30,104 bases of DNA from CAYYYP01 sp964475985 (lineage in GTDB: Bacteria; Bdellovibrionota; UBA1018; CAYHWW01): contig CAYYYP010000045.1 in assembly GCA_964475985.1 (NCBI GenBank), positions 1 to 30,104 on the forward strand, in the 5' to 3' direction. This document shows, one piece after another, positions 1-7,848 of the stretch (positions within the stretch are counted from its first letter, which is position 1; each line of letters begins with the position of its first letter). The position numbers and the translations under genes are program-made. The notes under the pieces are model-generated. The model made no database searches, was not told the DNA's origin, and saw only the letters and a program-made list of their open reading frames with translations.

Positions 1-1
1 A

Positions 2-91
2 AATTCGCCCGATGCCCTAGATGTTTCCCCCATGGAACCATCCCTTAGCCCCGCAATGAACCCGGAGCACGTGAGTGCCAATAGAGAGTAA
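2..91 (+). CDS. 3' end of an unidentified gene (partial)
   Basis: An open frame enters from the left edge and stops with TAA at 89-91, three bases before the next ATG at 95. The visible 29 residues are rich in Pro, Ser, Met and Glu, with no recognisable domain, and look like a disordered C-terminal tail. The near-abutting stop and start suggest that this gene is cotranscribed with the LysM gene. The frame could also be chance, because only 30 codons are visible. Confidence 0.4.
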   Translation, partial: NSPDALDVSPMEPSLSPAMNPEHVSANRE

Positions 92-94
92 AAC

Positions 95-1789
95 ATGATG
101 TCCCATCGCAATCTATTCATCGTCTCCGTGCTTCTTGCGATTTTTTCCATGGCGGCAAAAAGCCCGGAAGAAAATCTGGTGGAAATTCTTCCTAAGCTTC
201 ATCCGATTTCCGATTCTCAATGGAATGAATTGATTGGACCCAAAGTAGGAGACGTCTACGAGGTGCAACGCGGCGATTACCTGTGGGCCATCAGTAAGAC
301 GCTTTTTGGAAATCCATTTTACTGGCCAAAAGTTTGGGCCATCAACCATAAGGGAATTTCTAATCCTCATGCTATTGAACCTGGCCAGAAATTAGCGTTC
401 AATTCCGGATCATCGGAGGCATTTCCTAGCCTTTCGGATGGCCAGGGCGGAAACTTACTTGCGGAAGCCAAGGGAGTTTCTAGCGTAACGGCCCATCAGG
501 GACGTCATAAAAAAGGCCCGCTTCATGAGTACGACAAGGTAGCAATGGACGCGTTTTCGCCCGATGATTGGGGAAATTTCCAAGAGCGGGATGATGCGCT
601 CGTCGATGATGATCTAAGAATTTTACTAGACCAAAAGCTGGCTTACCGCGTCCCTGCGCTGGTGAACGACAACACCCTTCCGTATCTTGGAGAAATTACC
701 GGATCCCGCCGGGACGGAACGTATATCGCAGAACATGATGTCGTGTTCATTCAATCCAATGGACAAGAGTTGCAAGTGGGCTCCTTTTATTCCGTTTTCT
801 CAAACGAAGAAAAAGTTTCACATAAAAAATCCGATCGTACTGGCTATTCCTATACTTCAAACGCCGAAGTCAGGGTCATCGGAGTTAAAGATTCCCTGTA
901 TATCGCGGAAGTTACCAAAGCGGTGGATGTGATCCGGCGCGGAGACCGTATTTATCCGCTGTTGCCCCTCATCAATTCGATTAAACCCGTGGAGTCACGC
1001 ACGGCGGTCGAAGGCCTGGTACTCATGGATCCATTGCATATGGGCGCTAATTCTTCCCAATTTCGTTACATCTACTTTGATCGCGGGATTGAAGATGGCG
1101 TAGAGATTGGAAACGTCTTCAGAATTTATGATTACACCGACCCTTCTACCGGCAAACGTATCACCGACAGTGACTTTTTAGTTTCGGCCGATGCCATTGT
1201 CATACATGCCACGGCGCAGTTTTCTACGGCATTGATTTTGAGGTCCCGCAGCACCGTAGTGAAGGGTGATCTAGGCGTACTGCTTACGGACCTTACGGAA
1301 ATGCAGCGACCCGGACGAAAAATAAAAGATAGTTTTTCCCCGCAAAAACAAAATGAAAGTGATCATGAGCTTGATGAACTAGACGAACTTGATCGCAAAA
1401 GCGGTGAAGGTTTAGGCACTACGGAAGAGCAGGAAATCAAAGAGCTAGACCACTGGGATAAGAGCGGGGATAGAGGTCAGGAGAAAAATTTAGAGGCAAC
1501 GCCGCTCTCGCCTGACTCAAGCGCCATGGAACCTCCGGCTGGTTCAGATGTGAATGCGGTAGGCAACTCAACGGAACCCCTTGAACCATTGGATGCATTA
1601 CCATCATCTGCACCGGTACCTTCTGAACCTCAGAACGCACTACCTCCAGAGGACAATGCAGTGCTTGATGGTACGACGCCTACATCGCTCAATCCGCAAG
1701 CCCCCGCGCCAAATTCACAACCTTCGCCGAGCACGCCTGTTCTTGGGGATCCTAATTTTGAATCTCCAGAAGTTCCTCCTAGTCCATAA
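95..1789 (+). CDS. Exported LysM-domain protein with acidic/Pro-rich tail
   Basis: The 564-residue product probably acts in the cell envelope by binding peptidoglycan. An N-terminal hydrophobic segment (about residues 6-20) reads as a signal peptide. Residues 52-102 form a LysM module, with the typical YEVQRGDYLWAIS start and the PHAIEPGQKL end. A middle region (about 180-400) is predicted beta-rich. It contains a YIYFDRGIEDGVEIG stretch that resembles the outer-membrane-associated beta modules seen after LysM in Bdellovibrio-type proteins (inference). From about residue 420 the chain turns acidic (an ELDELDELD repeat) and then Pro/Ser-rich, so it is likely disordered. Two ATGs lie in tandem (95 and 98); a GAGAG at 84-88 can serve either. 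No catalytic peptidase or amidase motif is visible, so a structural or anchoring role is more likely than lysis. Confidence 0.75.
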   Translation: MMSHRNLFIVSVLLAIFSMAAKSPEENLVEILPKLHPISDSQWNELIGPKVGDVYEVQRGDYLWAISKTLFGNPFYWPKVWAINHKGISNPHAIEPGQKLAFNSGSSEAFPSLSDGQGGNLLAEAKGVSSVTAHQGRHKKGPLHEYDKVAMDAFSPDDWGNFQERDDALVDDDLRILLDQKLAYRVPALVNDNTLPYLGEITGSRRDGTYIAEHDVVFIQSNGQELQVGSFYSVFSNEEKVSHKKSDRTGYSYTSNAEVRVIGVKDSLYIAEVTKAVDVIRRGDRIYPLLPLINSIKPVESRTAVEGLVLMDPLHMGANSSQFRYIYFDRGIEDGVEIGNVFRIYDYTDPSTGKRITDSDFLVSADAIVIHATAQFSTALILRSRSTVVKGDLGVLLTDLTEMQRPGRKIKDSFSPQKQNESDHELDELDELDRKSGEGLGTTEEQEIKELDHWDKSGDRGQEKNLEATPLSPDSSAMEPPAGSDVNAVGNSTEPLEPLDALPSSAPVPSEPQNALPPEDNAVLDGTTPTSLNPQAPAPNSQPSPSTPVLGDPNFESPEVPPSP

Positions 1790-1832
1790 CGGTTAAATTC
1801 CGTTCGATGTCACTGAGGGCTGGGCACTTCTT

Positions 1833-2735
1833 TTGCTATCGTCGTTCTTCGTGGCAAACATTTCATTCCCGTTGCGCGACTATTGCTGGCAGAATACGCA
1901 CCTTCCTTTGGCGGAAGCTTATTCCAAAACAAAAATGCAATGGCGTGAAAAATTATGGAAAGATTTTGTAAGCAGTACAGGCGAGTTACCGACTGGTTTT
2001 CCAGCCGAACCACTAGGTGCCACGAGCCCAGAAATTCCTAAGCGAAATCAAATTGGCTATATTTCATATTTTGACGAAGGCTATCCGGCCCTGCTTAGAA
2101 AAATTCCCTACGCCCCCTGGGGTTTATTCGTAAAGGGAACCTGGCCAGAATTTGGAGCATTTGGAAATAGCGTATCCATTGTTGGTACAAGAAAAGCTAA
2201 TGCCTACGGGAAGGCCGCCTTGAAACAAATATTATCTAAGGTGAATGATCCGGGCGTCGAAGGAAATCTCTGTATTTTTGCGCCCTGCGCGCTCACCGTA
2301 AGTGGTCTAGCTTACGGAATCGATGCCTGTGCTCACGAAGTGTCTCTCGCGGCAGGGATTCCCACGCTTGCAATTCTGGGTCACGGTTTGAATGCACCCT
2401 TGCATCCACGAACGCATCTGGCGCTTGCGAACAAAATCATAGAGAAAGGTGGTGCATTGGTTTCGGAATTTCCTCTAGAAATGGGTGCTTACCGCTCCCA
2501 TTTTCCGTGGCGTAATCGGATTATTGCCGGCCTTACACCCTTAACTTGGGTGGTCCAAGGAACCCACAAGTCGGGCACGCGGCATACGGTAAAACACGCT
2601 CTGGATCAGGGTCGCCAAGTCGCCGTCACGCCCGGGGACATTTTTTCAGAGCTGAGCGAAATTCCCCATGAGTTTTTGCGGGAAGGTGCCTATCCTATCA
2701 CCTGCGCGTCAGATTTGCGGGAATTGCTTTTATAA
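1833..2735 (+). CDS. dprA: DNA-processing protein DprA
   Basis: DprA binds incoming single-stranded DNA and loads RecA during natural transformation; in many bacteria the gene is kept for recombination. The 300-residue frame carries the Rossmann-fold signature: SIVGTRKANAYG (115-126), SGLAYGIDACAH (157-168), ILGHGLN (181-187), SEFPLEMG (211-218) and FPWRNRIIAG (224-233), ending in the conserved VTPGDI (265-270). The region after RNRIIAG reads SGTRHTVKHAL where the family usually has SGSLITAxxAL, a modest divergence. A C-terminal winged-helix (DML1-like) domain seems absent. The frame opens with TTG at 1833, preceded by a GAGGG at 1815-1819; GTG 1851 or ATG 1935 are alternative starts. It sits directly behind the LysM gene and in front of Tad-type secretion genes. 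Confidence 0.88.
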   Translation: MLSSFFVANISFPLRDYCWQNTHLPLAEAYSKTKMQWREKLWKDFVSSTGELPTGFPAEPLGATSPEIPKRNQIGYISYFDEGYPALLRKIPYAPWGLFVKGTWPEFGAFGNSVSIVGTRKANAYGKAALKQILSKVNDPGVEGNLCIFAPCALTVSGLAYGIDACAHEVSLAAGIPTLAILGHGLNAPLHPRTHLALANKIIEKGGALVSEFPLEMGAYRSHFPWRNRIIAGLTPLTWVVQGTHKSGTRHTVKHALDQGRQVAVTPGDIFSELSEIPHEFLREGAYPITCASDLRELLL

Positions 2736-2762
2736 ATTTGGAAATCCATTAGACTGCGGCGC

Positions 2763-3038
2763 ATGGAAAGCAATCAGACCAGGGTTGAGTGGGTTCAGGT
2801 ACCTAAGAAGGACTCAGCCTTTGTGTATGCGATACTTGAGTCGTTGGAAGGTTGGGTGAGTTTTAGTACGGCCCGTACGCAACAGCTGCCGAAAGTAAGA
2901 TTGCCTCAGTTTCTGGATTCGGATTGTTATTTGATTTTACGAACTCCGGAATCCTTTACTTCAGAGATGAATCAAATCTTAAGTGACCTTGCAAAAAAAA
3001 TAGAACTTACGCGCGTATTCTCCGAGTGGAACCCTTAG
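2763..3038 (+). CDS. Small DUF4911-like protein
   Basis: The product is a 91-residue soluble protein with no signal peptide or membrane segment. The pattern of an FVYAILESLEGWVSFSTAR-type helix-strand start, a central strand (DCYLILRTP) and an amphipathic helix before the C-terminus resembles the DUF4911 family, small proteins of unknown function. That assignment is from pattern memory only. The gene starts 27 bp after dprA and lies before the platform-protein gene, so it is probably in the same operon. The ribosome binding site is weak (purines at about 2757-2760). Confidence 0.55.
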   Translation: MESNQTRVEWVQVPKKDSAFVYAILESLEGWVSFSTARTQQLPKVRLPQFLDSDCYLILRTPESFTSEMNQILSDLAKKIELTRVFSEWNP

Positions 3039-3090
3039 AAAAACTTTAATTGCTTCAGCTCTAGGTATATTCCCTGCACAACGGTTTTGC

Positions 3091-3942
3091 ATGGCGAACA
3101 ATCTTTCCTTTTTTCTCAATTTTTCAAGGGCGAGGCTTGAAGGAGGAGAAGCATTGCAGTCGGTCTACGCGTCTTTCATGGAGGAGTTTTACGATACCGA
3201 TTCCCTGAAAGCGAAAAATGGGAAATCAGATCTCGTTTGGCTCAATGAAATCAAGGTCTGTTTTGAGGCGGCTTTAATCAAAGGTGCCCCACTTGCAAAA
3301 CTCTTAAGACAGCTTTCGCGGTTTGTGCGGTGCCATGAACAATGGACAAAAAAGCTAAATTCCCTAAAGCAACAGTTTGCCCTGCAGCTGGCCATTGTTT
3401 TTACGTTACCCTGGTCGTTGGTGTTTTTCTTTGGGACCAGGTGGACGTTGATGCTGAACGAACTTCTAAAGTTTAGCTTTTTAGCCTGGTTTTTCATTGC
3501 GGGGCTTTGCTTTCAAGCCATAGGGATTTTTTCTTTCTGCCTTTTGTTCTATTTTGCAAAAAAAAACATTTTTGAAGGAGAATGGGTCAAACTTAGAGGG
3601 TTTTTAGTGCGTGTTTATTGCAGCGTTGAATCCGGTAGTAACCTAAGTCAGGCGTTGCAACGCAAAGACGATGAAAGCGCATGGCTAGAGCTTACAGGCT
3701 TAGGTCGAAAGGTTCAGAGGTGGTCGGATCAAATTCGCGAAGTTTTACGCCACTTTTTAAATTCCGGAGCGCCCAGCTCAGAAGTGATTTTAGACCTTAT
3801 TGAAGGACTTGAGCTTGAGCGCGAAGATGATTGGATAACTTTACAGGGAAAACTTCCTACTTATTTAAGCCTTATTTTATGTCTCTTTTTTGTACCCGCT
3901 TTTTTTCTAATTCTTATGGGCTTAACGTGGACGCAAATTTAA
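3091..3942 (+). CDS. Divergent T2SF/TadC-like inner-membrane platform protein
   Basis: The 283-residue integral membrane protein has hydrophobic segments at about 97-115, 127-155 (probably two helices) and 255-278. The cytoplasmic stretches before and after the central helices carry T2SF-like features: ARLEGGEALQSVY near residue 14, IKGAPLAKLLRQLSRF near 63, and CSVESGSNLSQALQRK near 177. These match the 'sG.pl..aL..l' pattern of GspF/TadB/TadC platform proteins, which anchor the pilus or secretion ATPase to the inner membrane. The secretin and CpaF-type ATPase encoded just downstream support this role. It is shorter than GspF (about 400 residues) and diverged enough that profile searches could miss it. 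The start at ATG 3091 lacks a good Shine-Dalgarno sequence. Confidence 0.6.
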   Translation: MANNLSFFLNFSRARLEGGEALQSVYASFMEEFYDTDSLKAKNGKSDLVWLNEIKVCFEAALIKGAPLAKLLRQLSRFVRCHEQWTKKLNSLKQQFALQLAIVFTLPWSLVFFFGTRWTLMLNELLKFSFLAWFFIAGLCFQAIGIFSFCLLFYFAKKNIFEGEWVKLRGFLVRVYCSVESGSNLSQALQRKDDESAWLELTGLGRKVQRWSDQIREVLRHFLNSGAPSSEVILDLIEGLELEREDDWITLQGKLPTYLSLILCLFFVPAFFLILMGLTWTQI

Positions 3943-4316
3943 AAGAATGCTGGGATTCTTCAAGTGAGGTTTGGGAGGATCTCCCACAGTTTCAGTCCTG
4001 GCGCTTAGCCAAGGATGAAAGGTTTTCTCCAAGGAAAATGATCAAAATCATTTTATTTATAGGAGTGGTTTTTTTTATATTAGGCATTTATTTGAAACGA
4101 AGGCCTGTACTCATCACTCCTCAGTCCGTATCGGCACCTAAAATATGGGCGAATTCAGTTCTCTCGCAGCCAGTCAAAGTCTTGCGCCAACCCGAAAGGT
4201 CCGCCGCACTTTCTCCCTGTGCCTGGTTTCAATTTCAGTCTAATGGGCGGGGATTTAGCTTGGGTTCAAGACTTCAAAAAAATTGTTCTGAGAAAAAATT
4301 CCCAACCTCAAATTAG
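3927..4316 (+). CDS. Small single-pass membrane protein in Tad-like cluster
   Basis: A 129-residue frame begins at GTG 3927 and overlaps the end of the platform gene by 16 bp, which suggests translational coupling. The N-terminal 37 residues are hydrophilic, residues 39-56 (IKIILFIGVVFFILGIYL) form a transmembrane helix, and a basic KRRP follows. The remaining roughly 70 residues would be periplasmic, with two Cys. I do not recognise the family. By position and topology it could play the part of a CpaB- or GspC-like linker between inner membrane and secretin, but no SAF or PDZ domain is visible. A longer upstream start inside the platform gene is possible but would only add overlap. The last third has competing open frames, so the C-terminus is less certain. 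Confidence 0.5.
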   Translation: MDANLKECWDSSSEVWEDLPQFQSWRLAKDERFSPRKMIKIILFIGVVFFILGIYLKRRPVLITPQSVSAPKIWANSVLSQPVKVLRQPERSAALSPCAWFQFQSNGRGFSLGSRLQKNCSEKKFPTSN

Positions 4317-4362
4317 AAGTGCTTTTTGAGTTTGGCCCATTCATTGCGGGTCTAGAGCCGGT

Positions 4363-5901
4363 ATGGCGAACATTCTCTTCCATCTCATTATTTCAGTTCA
4401 ACTGTTGACCATATTTTTCGCGACGCCATTGCGGGCGCAAAATCAGGATGCCGACGGTGACGTGATAGCTGCCGTCACTGAAAATAAAGAAGCTCCAGAA
4501 GCCACCGAGGACCTGTCTGAAAAAAATGCTTTCAAAAATCAGGAGGTCAAAAAATATTTACCTTCCCTCGACCTCGTTGTTGGTCAGCGTTACCCACTCG
4601 ATGGCTTATCGGGAGCTAAACTTGTTGTGGAGCCAGCAAGTCTTTTACAAATTAGCTCTGGTCAGCAAGGTAGCGCGCTCCTTGCCAAGCGAGTCGGCAA
4701 GGGGCGGATTGTTGGTGAAATAGAAGGCGTGAAGGTCATTATTCCAGTCGAAATTAAAAACGGAAATCTGACCGGCGAGATGTCTGGCGGCTCAGGCATT
4801 AAAGAGTCGTTGCCTAGGGGCGTCAGGTTGGTAGTCCTTTCACGCAGAAAACTGGAAATCTCAGGTAAGATTTCTAATCGAGAAGCTTATGGCCAATTCT
4901 TAAGATTTCTATCGCAGCATAATTTTTCAGAAAATTCTGATCGCATCAGTACGCAGCGGCTCACGGTCACTCCGGGTGTGAAAGTAAGCCTCATGGAAAA
5001 GGCGTTAGGTCAGTTGCGTCGCCAAGGCTTAAGGGAGGTCCAGCTAGCTTGTGCGGGCCACCGCTATTTTCTATACGGAACGGTGAATTCCTCCCTTGAG
5101 GTGACCCAAGCCATTGAGACCGTCAGAGAAGTGCTTCCTAATATTGAAAACTACGTTCCGATTCCTCTGGAAACCGAACCCACGATTCGCATGAAAGTAT
5201 TTTTGCTTGAGGTTTCTAAGCGTGCGCATACTAAGCTTGGGTTTCTGTGGCGGCAGCAGGGCGGTGGGTTTGCTCAATTAGGTGCCGGTGGTTTTGCTTT
5301 ATCGCCGCAATGGGGAATAGCCTTAGAAGCGCTTTGTGCCAGGGGGTTCGCAAGAGTTCTAGCTGAACCAGAATTAGCATTAAAAGTAGGTTCGTCAGCC
5401 GAGCTCAGGGCAGGTGGCGAGTTTCCCATAAGGCTCTCAGAAAAATTTGAGAACCGGGTAACGTGGAAGCACTACGGTTTAAAGTTACAAATCGCATTGA
5501 CGCAGCTTGCGGGCGAGTATCTGCGTACGCGTATTATGACCGAGTCAAGTCAGTTAGATAGCAGTCTTTCGGTAGATGGAATTCCTGCGGTGCGGACAAG
5601 TCACTTGCGTACCGAAATCGACGCCCGTACTGGCGAAGCAATCCTGCTGTCCGGATTGTTCCAAGCTACGGCCGCTAAGGATGTGGAGAAGCTGCCACTA
5701 TTGGGCGATTTGCCGATCATTGGGGAGCTTTTTAAATCTAGGGCGTTCCGAAATGATGAGAGCGAACTGCTTATCGCGATGGAACCTCAGAAGAATTCAA
5801 GAAAAATCACCTGGCCGCGGATTCCCCAAGTGGAGTTGGAGTGGGACTCACTGCGAAGTCAGGTTCATAAAGAGATGGGGCAATGGAAACTTCAAGATTA
5901 G
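4363..5901 (+). CDS. cpaC: CpaC/RcpA-type outer-membrane secretin
   Basis: The 512-residue product is a secretin, the outer-membrane channel of Tad/type-II-like systems. A signal peptide occupies about residues 1-25, with likely cleavage after LRA. Residues about 64-130 resemble the pilus-assembly N-terminal domain of CpaC (DLVVGQRYPLDGL and GKGRIVGEIEGVKV). A BON-like or ring-building region follows. The secretin domain covers about 265-475, with the diagnostic KLPLLGDLPIIGELFKSRAF signature at about 444-463 and the SELLIAM strand after it. A 39-residue tail follows the channel. Translation seems coupled to the next gene, since the cpaF ATG (5883) lies 19 bp inside the end of this frame. No clear Shine-Dalgarno sequence precedes the start. 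Confidence 0.85.
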   Translation: MANILFHLIISVQLLTIFFATPLRAQNQDADGDVIAAVTENKEAPEATEDLSEKNAFKNQEVKKYLPSLDLVVGQRYPLDGLSGAKLVVEPASLLQISSGQQGSALLAKRVGKGRIVGEIEGVKVIIPVEIKNGNLTGEMSGGSGIKESLPRGVRLVVLSRRKLEISGKISNREAYGQFLRFLSQHNFSENSDRISTQRLTVTPGVKVSLMEKALGQLRRQGLREVQLACAGHRYFLYGTVNSSLEVTQAIETVREVLPNIENYVPIPLETEPTIRMKVFLLEVSKRAHTKLGFLWRQQGGGFAQLGAGGFALSPQWGIALEALCARGFARVLAEPELALKVGSSAELRAGGEFPIRLSEKFENRVTWKHYGLKLQIALTQLAGEYLRTRIMTESSQLDSSLSVDGIPAVRTSHLRTEIDARTGEAILLSGLFQATAAKDVEKLPLLGDLPIIGELFKSRAFRNDESELLIAMEPQKNSRKITWPRIPQVELEWDSLRSQVHKEMGQWKLQD

Positions 5902-7409
5902 AATATAAACCCGTTCCCCATGTAGGACGCGCGGCCGGGATTGGTTTACAGGTTTCATCTTTGGTTCCATCGCACAAAAGATTGTTGCGCTTAGGTATGG
6001 GAAATTACCGAGTAGGCAGTGACCCTCTTGCAGAAGTACCGTTACTTTTTCCGAGCATTGCAAAACACCACGGTTGTTTAAGCGTAAGCGATGGCTCCGT
6101 AATTTATGAGGCGTTAAATTTCAAAAATCCCAGCTATGTTAGCCTAGGTCCACATCAGCCTTTGGTACTCCTCCAAAGGGGTCAAGCCGCGAAGCTTGGC
6201 ATGGGCGCTCGAGTTTACGTAGGGCCTTTCGTACTCGTGGTGATCGCCACGCATGCTTCGGAGGAGATATTTCAAAAGTTCCTAAAATTAGCCCATGATC
6301 AACTTATTTTCCGCTTAACCCAGGCTTCAAGCGCTCTAAATATAACTCAGGTGCCAGAGGCGCTAATTTTGCGCACAGTGAAAGAGCTTCGGGCAACCCA
6401 GTTTCCGGAGGAGGCGGTTGAGCCGGTCTTTCGGTACCTTAAGGCGGAGTTCAATGGCCATGGGCCGTTTAGCGACTTGATTTCCTCACCTCAATGTCGG
6501 GAGATCGTTGGTAATGGTTATGATCGTTTGTTTATCGACCTAGGTCAGGGGCTCAGGGCTCATGCGCCGCATTTTTTATCTCGGTTTAGCTACGATCTCT
6601 GGGTGCGGCGTTTGGTGCAGGAAACGGGGCGACGCTTGGACCTCGCACATCCCATCTGCGAGGGAGTTCTACACAGTGGTGCGAGGCTTGAAGTATTAAT
6701 CCCTCCACTTACTCAAGATGAGCCGGCACTTACGATACGAAAACATACTGTTAAAAATAATAAAGGCCCTAAGCTTCCGTCATTTTCGGAGCCGGAAAGG
6801 ATGGCCAAAACGCAAAGTCAACTTTTGGCCAAAACTTCCCTTACGCCCCAGCAAGAGTTATTTTTTAAAAATTGCGTGAAGGAACGCAAAAACATTCTGA
6901 TTTCCGGCGGCACGGGTTCGGGAAAAACGACGCTGTTAAGGCACTTGTGTGAAATGACATCCTCCCTTGAGCGCCTCATCGTGATTGAAGATACCTTTGA
7001 GCTGGGTGTTTCTGCCGAAACGCATCCTAACCTCGTAATGCTTCAAGCGCGGGAAGCTAATGAAGAAGGAAAAGGTAGCGTGAGCCTACGTGATCTTGTG
7101 CGCAGCAGTTTAAGGATGCATCCCGATCGCATAATCGTAGGGGAGTGCCGCGGAGCCGAGGTTATCGATATGCTCCAGGCCATGAATTCAGGGCATCAGG
7201 GTAGCATGACCACCACTCACGCCAACGGTGTTGAAGAGGCCCTCTCCCGGTTAGAACTTTTAGTTCTTCTGGAACTTAAAAACGTTAGCAGTAGCTATGT
7301 GAAACAATGGGTAAGGTCATCGTTTCAGGTCGTAGTCCAAATGGAGAAGGTCGTGGACGAATCGGGCGATGTTCATCTTAGGGTAAAACAGGTTCTAGAA
7401 ATACAATAG
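5883..7409 (+). CDS. cpaF: FHA-like domain fused to CpaF/TadA secretion ATPase
   Basis: The 508-residue cytoplasmic ATPase would power Tad-type pilus assembly or secretion through the platform protein. Residues about 30-120 read as an FHA fold: YRVGSDP (42-48), PSIAKHH (57-63), a KNPSYVSL turn (81-88) and GMGARVYVGPF (107-116). The canonical FHA Gly-Arg is Gly-Ser here and the Asn-Gly-Thr turn is Asn-Pro-Ser, so classical phosphothreonine binding may be weakened. The ATPase core has Walker A SGGTGSGKTTL (341-351), an Asp-box glutamate in VIEDTFEL (367-374), Walker B RIIVGECRG (416-424) and the His-box TTTHANG (443-449), all intact. Ordinary CpaF proteins lack the FHA part. The start ATG 5883 overlaps the secretin gene. 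The coding run ends here, with the metK promoter region directly downstream. Confidence 0.88.
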   Translation: METSRLEYKPVPHVGRAAGIGLQVSSLVPSHKRLLRLGMGNYRVGSDPLAEVPLLFPSIAKHHGCLSVSDGSVIYEALNFKNPSYVSLGPHQPLVLLQRGQAAKLGMGARVYVGPFVLVVIATHASEEIFQKFLKLAHDQLIFRLTQASSALNITQVPEALILRTVKELRATQFPEEAVEPVFRYLKAEFNGHGPFSDLISSPQCREIVGNGYDRLFIDLGQGLRAHAPHFLSRFSYDLWVRRLVQETGRRLDLAHPICEGVLHSGARLEVLIPPLTQDEPALTIRKHTVKNNKGPKLPSFSEPERMAKTQSQLLAKTSLTPQQELFFKNCVKERKNILISGGTGSGKTTLLRHLCEMTSSLERLIVIEDTFELGVSAETHPNLVMLQAREANEEGKGSVSLRDLVRSSLRMHPDRIIVGECRGAEVIDMLQAMNSGHQGSMTTTHANGVEEALSRLELLVLLELKNVSSSYVKQWVRSSFQVVVQMEKVVDESGDVHLRVKQVLEIQ

Positions 7410-7412
7410 AAA

Positions 7413-7441
7413 TTGACATATTCGCTTAAGTTTCATAACCC
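7413..7441 (+). promoter_or_regulatory. Putative housekeeping promoter for the metK operon
   Basis: TTGACA at 7413-7418 is a perfect -35 box, followed 16-17 bp later by an imperfect -10 (CATAAC/TAACCC, 7434-7441). It begins just after the cpaF stop and would give a leader of about 170 nt before the first small gene. The -10 match is weak, so the exact start is uncertain. Confidence 0.4.
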
Positions 7442-7621
7442 TCCCTAAAGTTTTGCTTCTGAGGGAACGTCATTTTCAGACGGTATTAGCTACGCCTTTG
7501 CCGCGGAGTTTTAGCGTTTTTGGCGCAACAGCGCGAGAATGACTTCTCTAGAATGACTAAGGTCGTTAGGAGCCTGACTTTTATCAGGATAGGTTTGTCT
7601 TATTTAAGGAGTAGAGTTTGC
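7442..7621 (+). other. Long leader upstream of basic protein and metK
   Basis: About 175 bp without a credible gene. It can form small hairpins: CCCTC/GAGGG arms around 7440-7466, CGTC/GACG near 7468-7483, and CCTGA/TCAGG at about 7573-7589. It also holds a direct repeat AGAATGAC at about 7536 and 7551. I could not match it to SAM-I, SAM-II or other known SAM/SAH riboswitch cores by eye. A leader of this length before metK suggests regulation but does not prove it. Confidence 0.35.
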
Positions 7622-7834
7622 ATGGCATCAAGAACCGGAAGAACAAGGCTTCAAAGAAAAACGCGCAAGTCCACCAAGGGCAAGGAACGCAAGCGAATCG
7701 CCCGCAACAAGGGAACGACGCCAAAGTTTGCGATTCACAAGGACAAAGCAACGGTCGAAAAAACCGTAGCCAAGACTCCAGCAAAGGCGCCAGCAAAATC
7801 CCCAAAGTCTACAACCAGCAGCAAGTCAGCTTAG
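7622..7834 (+). CDS. Small Lys/Arg/Ala-rich basic protein
   Basis: The 70-residue protein has an Arg/Lys-dense first half (RTGRTRLQRKTRKSTKGKER) and a tail of Lys-Thr-Pro-Ala-Lys repeats (KTPAKAPAKSPKS), resembling histone-H1-like bacterial nucleoid proteins. DNA or RNA binding is inferred from composition only. The ATG at 7622 is chosen because a good Shine-Dalgarno (TAAGGAG, about 7605-7611) precedes it at normal spacing. An upstream TTG at 7520 would extend the frame but has no such site. The stop codon (7832-7834) overlaps the metK ribosome binding site, so the two genes are almost certainly cotranscribed. Confidence 0.72.
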   Translation: MASRTGRTRLQRKTRKSTKGKERKRIARNKGTTPKFAIHKDKATVEKTVAKTPAKAPAKSPKSTTSSKSA

Positions 7835-7848
7835 GAAGGAAATCATCA

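Noticed and set aside
7520..7621. Upstream TTG start for the basic protein
   Set aside because: There is no ribosome binding site, and the added residues are not basic or low-complexity like the rest. ATG 7622 has a clear TAAGGAG.
7618..7848. In-frame N-terminal extension of metK by about 77 residues
   Set aside because: It overlaps the basic-protein gene in another frame, is low-complexity, and metK has its own strong ribosome binding site at 7833-7840 with a family-typical start at 7849.
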